From Artemisia argyi (lineage: Eukaryota > Streptophyta > Magnoliopsida > Asterales > Asteraceae), in NCBI GenBank assembly GCA_030686995.1, contig CM060691.1:66025607-66089606 (forward strand): a stretch of 64,000 bases of DNA, read 5' to 3'. Positions 59,638 to 64,000 of the stretch are shown in pieces. Under the pieces are notes generated by a model. It was given only the letters and a program-made list of their open reading frames with translations. It ran no database searches and was not told the origin of the DNA. A program made the translations under genes and the position numbers. Numbering within the stretch: position 1 is the first letter of the stretch; every line of letters begins with the position of its first letter.

Positions 59638-62168
59638 ACCATTCAATATGCTCAAATGATGCAAAACCATTGGAAACTAAGTGATGAATTTAGTGAACAG
59701 GATACCTCTAAGCCCAAAGCAAGATGCCTTAGAATTGGTTTAGGTGCACAACCTACATTATATGATGCAAACACTATGCTTGAACCTAACCATGCCCCTC
59801 CTGATATGAGATCCTACGACGACATTAATGAGGCGGAGGATAGAACTAGGGTAAAGCTTGCTGAGCGATTAAAGGATCCTAAATGCATTGCTAAGAATAT
59901 TTGTTTCACTATGATTATGCGAATGACAATCACTCTGCCATTTTTGTTCCTCAAAAGAGAATTCTTCCTGACAAAGTGTTTTGGAATATAGACATTGAGA
60001 AAATGCAAGCTGAAAGAGTTATAGGTAACACACGCACTATCTTTAGAATTGCTGACCCAACCATTTACCCCCTGAACACACCCAGGCACCTCGTACCATT
60101 TACTCTTCCCACACAGTGTAACACTTTAATTGGGTTGTATGTTCTAGGTCAATTGTTTAATGACTTTGAGAAAACCTGTAAATTAAGAATTACACCTACA
60201 GGGATTACAGAAGGGGAAAGGGGTTTTGAGCAAACAAAATAGTGTTACCTAACTGAAGTTATGCCATTTTTTAAACTTCTCAAAGAACATTTTGAGGGCC
60301 TTAAAAACACCAGTAATGATGATGTGACTCAAATGATAAAGGTTTTTGATGAAGTGGAAAGTGAGGGTAACCAATTAGCTATTGATCTCAAATACAGTGA
60401 AATTGACAGGAAAAACATTCTCATTATGAATGAAAATTTGATTGCAAATTGCATTGCAAAAGATGTGTTTTATACTGTTACCGACTCAGCATTATCTGCT
60501 CGACAATTTCATGAAATGTCGGTTACTTTGAATGTCTTCCAGAATCGTGTAATTGAGCTTGAGGGGGAGAATTACAAACTTACTGAAAAAATTCAAAACG
60601 ACGACCATGATAACATGGTCAGGAATTTCTCAAAACTGGAAGTTGATAATCTGAACCTACAATTAAAATATCAACACCTAGAAGAAAGCATAAAAATATC
60701 AAATGCCAAGACATATTCAGATGCTCCTGAGTTTGACACATGTTTTGAATTAGCCAAAAAGGATGAAGTAATTCAAGCTCACTCAAACACGATTCGGAAA
60801 TTGAAGGTCCAAATTGCACAATTAAAATCGAACAAAAGCGATGTGACCAATACCAATTACCAGAAGTCAATAGATTCTCAAAACTTTCAGAAACAGGGCA
60901 TTATCAATGAATTACAACATGAAAATGAGTGGCTTCGTGCTGAAATGTCAAACGCTAAACAACGTTACAAAGAATTGTTTGAGTCTATTAAAATAACACG
61001 TGACCAAAACAATGAAAGAGTCACTTCTTTGTTAAATGAAATTGAGAATCTAAAGACTATGGTGAAGGGTAAAATGCCCGTCGTTTCATGTGATCATGCA
61101 ATTTCCAATGTACATGCTTGTAAGAAATATGCGTGCGATGCTGTGAATGTCTCTCTTCCCCTTAGTAACAATTAGTTAGTTCATGACAACTATCTTAGAA
61201 ATCTTAAGGATTGTCTGGGCCTACTTAGAGAAACCTTTGAAGATGAGAGGATACCTAAACCACATGATGATGTTATTATTGGTGCTTGCTTCCTCACTAA
61301 TAAAGCCTAGGAATTATTAGAATATGCTATAAGATCATGCCCCAAGAACAATAACAAGTCGGATAGGTCATTTGCATTGCACCCTAACAGTGGCAACAAA
61401 CATGTTACATTTGATTATCCCCAAACCATCTCACAATCCACCATCATGATCACCGGTAAACAAGTAGCAACTAATCAAACTAATGTTCCCGTCATTGCTT
61501 CTACAGGAGTAAAAGGTTTATCTAATGCTAGCAAGTCATAGCTTAAGTGCAATACAAAGAATGATAGGACTTTTCCAGCTAAGAGTACACTTATGAAGGA
61601 AGTAGAAGAATCATCTAGGAACAATAAAGTTATGTTTAATGAAAGGAATTGAGTTGATTCAAACACTTGTGTTAACAATGATGTAATTAATTCAAATTCT
61701 GGTGCTATTTGTAAGACTTGTAAGAAATGCTTATTTTATGGTAATCATGATGCTTGTGTTGTGTCTTTTCTAAAATCCACTATGAAATCTCCAGTTATGA
61801 ATGTCTCAAGTGTTAAACGGGTAAAACAAGTATGGAATAAAACAGGAAAAGTGTTCACTAATGTTGGGTATCAATGGAGACCTACTGGAAGGAAATTCAC
61901 TCTAAGGGAAAAGTGCCCAATGACTAGGATCACTAACTCCAAAGTTGTGCCTATTAGGAAGTGGAGACCTACTGGTAGACTGTTCCTAATGGAAGCACTT
62001 AGTACCACTCCTAGTTCTAGTGCATCAAAATGTGAACATTCCAGTGAGATATCTGTAACATATGATAATCCAATATTTGTGTGTGCTAACCAAACGGACC
62101 CCAACTGTTTGTGGGGCTCCAACTTTTTCAATTATCCACGATTGTCTGGTTTCAAATGCAGGTCGTAG
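59638..62168 (+). pseudogene. C2 coiled-coil spacer between gag and protease
   Basis: Polyprotein text continues after the gag stop. It stays in frame to about 59900, where a frameshift moves it. It then runs through FVPQKRILPDKVFWN and a stop at 60240-60242, followed by a long heptad-rich region 60261-61175 (304 codons, EGENYKLTEKIQNDDHDN). Stops follow at 61173-61175, 61308-61310, 61539-61541 and 61650-61652. The last part (61761-62168) has YQWRPTGRKFTL and KWRPTGRLFL, repeats shared with C1. Several of these stops differ by one base from an expected codon; the exact cause is inferred. No enzyme domain is seen. The role, probably structural, is unknown. Confidence 0.82.
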
Positions 62169-62171
62169 AAA

Positions 62172-62662
62172 TCTTCCTTTGGTATTTGGACTCAGGCTGC
62201 TCAAAACATATGACTGGAGATCGCTCGCGGCTCAAGAATTTCGTGGAAAAGTTTATTGGTACGGTTTGATTTGGGAATGACCATTTTGGATCTATAATGG
62301 GTTATGGTGATTACGTCTTTGGAGACAGTGTGATATTTAGAGTTTACTACGTGGAAGGAATTGGGCACAATCTATTTTATGTGGGTCAATTCTGTGATTC
62401 AGATCTTGAAGTTGCTTTCAGAAAGCACACCTGTTTTGTTAGAGAATTAGATGGTGTTGATCTTCTCAAGGGGAGTCGGGGCACTAATCTTTATACCATC
62501 TCTATCGAAGACATGCTGCGGTCCTCTCCAATTTACTTGCTCTCTAAAGCCTCCAAGAACAAATCATGGTTGTGGCATCGTCGTTTAAACCATTTGAACT
62601 TCGGTACCATCAATGAACTTACACGTAAGGATCTTGTTCGAGGCTTGCCCAGACAAGTATGA
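62172..62662 (+). pseudogene. C2 protease and integrase N-terminus
   Basis: After a frameshift near 62170 the aspartic protease core appears: WYLDSGCSKHMTGD, with catalytic DSG at 62189-62197. A stop at 62267-62269 interrupts it. Reading resumes in frame through GHNLFYVGQFCDSDLEVAF, a typical copia protease end, to the GAG-pre-integrase motif WLWHRRLNHLNFGT, whose histidines belong to the HHCC zinc site. The frame is lost at about 62650 (stop at 62660-62662) and continues one frame over in the next feature. Confidence 0.85.
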
Positions 62663-64000
62663 AAAAGACCATTTGTGTTCCGCATGTCAAATGGGCAAGA
62701 GCAAAAAGCACACTCATAAACACAAGACTGTCAATTCAATCATGGAAGTTCTTCATACTCTTCACATGGATCTATGTAGACCAATGAGGTTTCAAAGTAT
62801 CAATGGAAAGAAATATGTGCTTGTTATTGTTGATGATTACTCTCGATTCACGTGGGTAAAGTTTCTGGGATCTAAAGACGAAACTCCAGAAACCATCATC
62901 AAACTCATCAAGATGTTACAAGTTCGTCTCAACAAAATAGTCAGATTCATTCGTACTGATAATGGAACGGAGTTTGTGAACAAACAACTTACTCAATTTT
63001 ATGAAGGTGTCGGAATTAGTCATCAAAAGAGTATTCCACGTACTCCTCAACAAAATGGAGTCGTTGAAAGACGGAATCACAGTTTAGTTGAAGCTTCAAG
63101 GACTATGATCATCTTCTCCAAAGCTCCTTTGTTTCTTTGGGCTGAGGCAATCGCAACTGCATGCTACACACAGAACCGATCCTTGATACATCCTCACCAC
63201 TGCAAGACTCCATATGAACTGGTTCATGGCAGAAAACCAGACCTTTCATTTCTCTGAGTATTTGGTGCACTGTGCCATCCAACTAATGACAGTGAAGACC
63301 TTGGGAAGCTCAAGGCTAAGGCCGACATTGGTTTCTTCGTTGGCTATGCTCCTGAGCGAAAGGGGTACCGAATCTACAATAAACGTACCAGAGACATAAT
63401 GGAAACAATCCACGTTACTTTCGATGAGCTGACTGAGCAACCGGCTCCTAGACAATCAAGTTCTGGACCCGTACCTAACCTTTTGTCTCCTAGACCTATA
63501 AGCTCCAGGCTTGTACAGAATCTTACTCCTGCTGCTCCTTTTGTACCGCCTACAAGTGAAGAGTGGAAGAAACTGTTTGATCCTATGTTTGATGAATACT
63601 TTGAACCTCAACAGATGAATGCTCCTGAAGCTACAGTGGTTCAACCACTAGCTGGGGTAGTGAATGTCCCAGTTGATAATGACGAGCCATCCACTTCGTT
63701 GTCATGGGATCCTGAAGCCCCCACCATCAGTAAATCAGTTACCACTTCTAATGTCCAACCTTCATTTGTACAAAGAGTAGCAACTGTAGATAATTCGTCT
63801 GAAGTAAATCCTTTTGCTCCACCTGATAATGAGCCATTTGTTAACATATTTGCCCCTGAATCGTCAAATGATGCCACATCCTCTGACGAATCTAACACGG
63901 CTACCTCAGTTCCCCATCCTCAACCCCATGAATACCTTAGAAAATGGACCAATGATCATCCTATTGACAACATTATTGGAAACCCATCGCGTCCAGTATC
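62652..64000 (+). pseudogene. C2 integrase core and linker (partial)
   Basis: The HHCC cysteines (CSACQMGKSKK) lead into the rve catalytic core. The first Asp is in LHMDLCRP (62769), the second in IRTDNGTEF (62958) and the Glu in QQNGVVERRN (63066). This is the D-D-35-E set with 35 residues between the last two, so the catalytic residues are intact. A stop at 63255-63257 follows PDLSFL, and the same frame then continues through VFGALCHPTNDSEDLGK and DIGFFVGYAPERKGY to the Ser/Pro-rich linker. It is open to the window edge, ending near WTNDHPIDNIIG, just before where copia reverse transcriptase would begin. Role: strand transfer of cDNA into the genome. Confidence 0.87.

Larger units (their letters stand above)
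56509..64000 (+). mobile_element. Copia element C2 (5' part, runs off window)
   Basis: The order is 5' LTR, primer site, repeated leader, gag, coiled-coil spacer, protease and integrase, which is the copia order, and the window ends in the linker before reverse transcriptase. The protein is of the long Asteraceae copia type with a coiled-coil insert between gag knuckle and protease. At least six in-frame stops and three frameshifts are present, so this copy is defective. The left flank is gacta; the matching duplication would lie outside the window. Confidence 0.93.

Overview
This 64 kb window looks like plant nuclear heterochromatin built almost entirely of nested retrotransposons. I found no host gene, tRNA, rRNA or CRISPR array. 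It is AT-rich and has plant-type LTR elements with Met-tRNA-like primer sites. The coding remnants are of the kinds I know from Asteraceae, especially Tanacetum-like species: long copia polyproteins with coiled-coil spacers, and ORF1-type gypsy proteins. The genus is an inference from protein resemblance only.

Layout, left to right. (1) 1-9487: a degraded gypsy ORF1-type protein gene with two retropepsin-like segments. It is split by LARD1 (757-7485), a non-autonomous element with two ~3 kb LTRs and only a 685 bp internal domain, flanked by the duplication tgttag. (2) 9488-20712: a decayed gypsy element with 3.65 kb LTRs in the tandem order LTR-internal-LTR-truncated internal. (3) 20713-24599, 32492-35499 and 55100-56508: older gypsy-like LTRs and non-coding leader or 3' sequence, carrying palindromic modules. 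(4) 24600-32475: a minus-strand L1-type LINE with poly(A) tail, 16 bp target duplication and frameshifted ORF1 and ORF2. (5) 35500-55094: an internally deleted copia element (C1, duplication ttcac). It contains LARD2 (39566-49594, minus strand, duplication gaatg), which contains a 3.4 kb solo LTR (42978-46355, duplication aactg). (6) 56509 to the right edge: a second copia element (C2) with 5' LTR, gag, coiled-coil spacer, protease and integrase. It has several stops and frameshifts and is cut by the window end before reverse transcriptase.

The nesting gives a relative order: old gypsy LTR, then C1, then LARD2, then the solo LTR. By eye, LTR divergence agrees: the C1 LTRs differ at about a dozen sites in 313 bp, while the LARD LTR pairs differ only at scattered sites over 3 kb.

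The most interesting signals are non-coding. The LARD internal domain holds three hairpins. LARD LTRs have a putative intron whose acceptor lies ~270 bp from the LTR end, and a minisatellite that has been replaced between relatives at the same locus. Several gypsy-like segments carry a palindrome-rich locus whose sequence changes while its self-complementarity persists. The C2 leader has a ~15-16 bp phased TGCGGTTA array, and the C1 leader a 19 bp array built around TTCTAGAA. All functional readings of these are inference.
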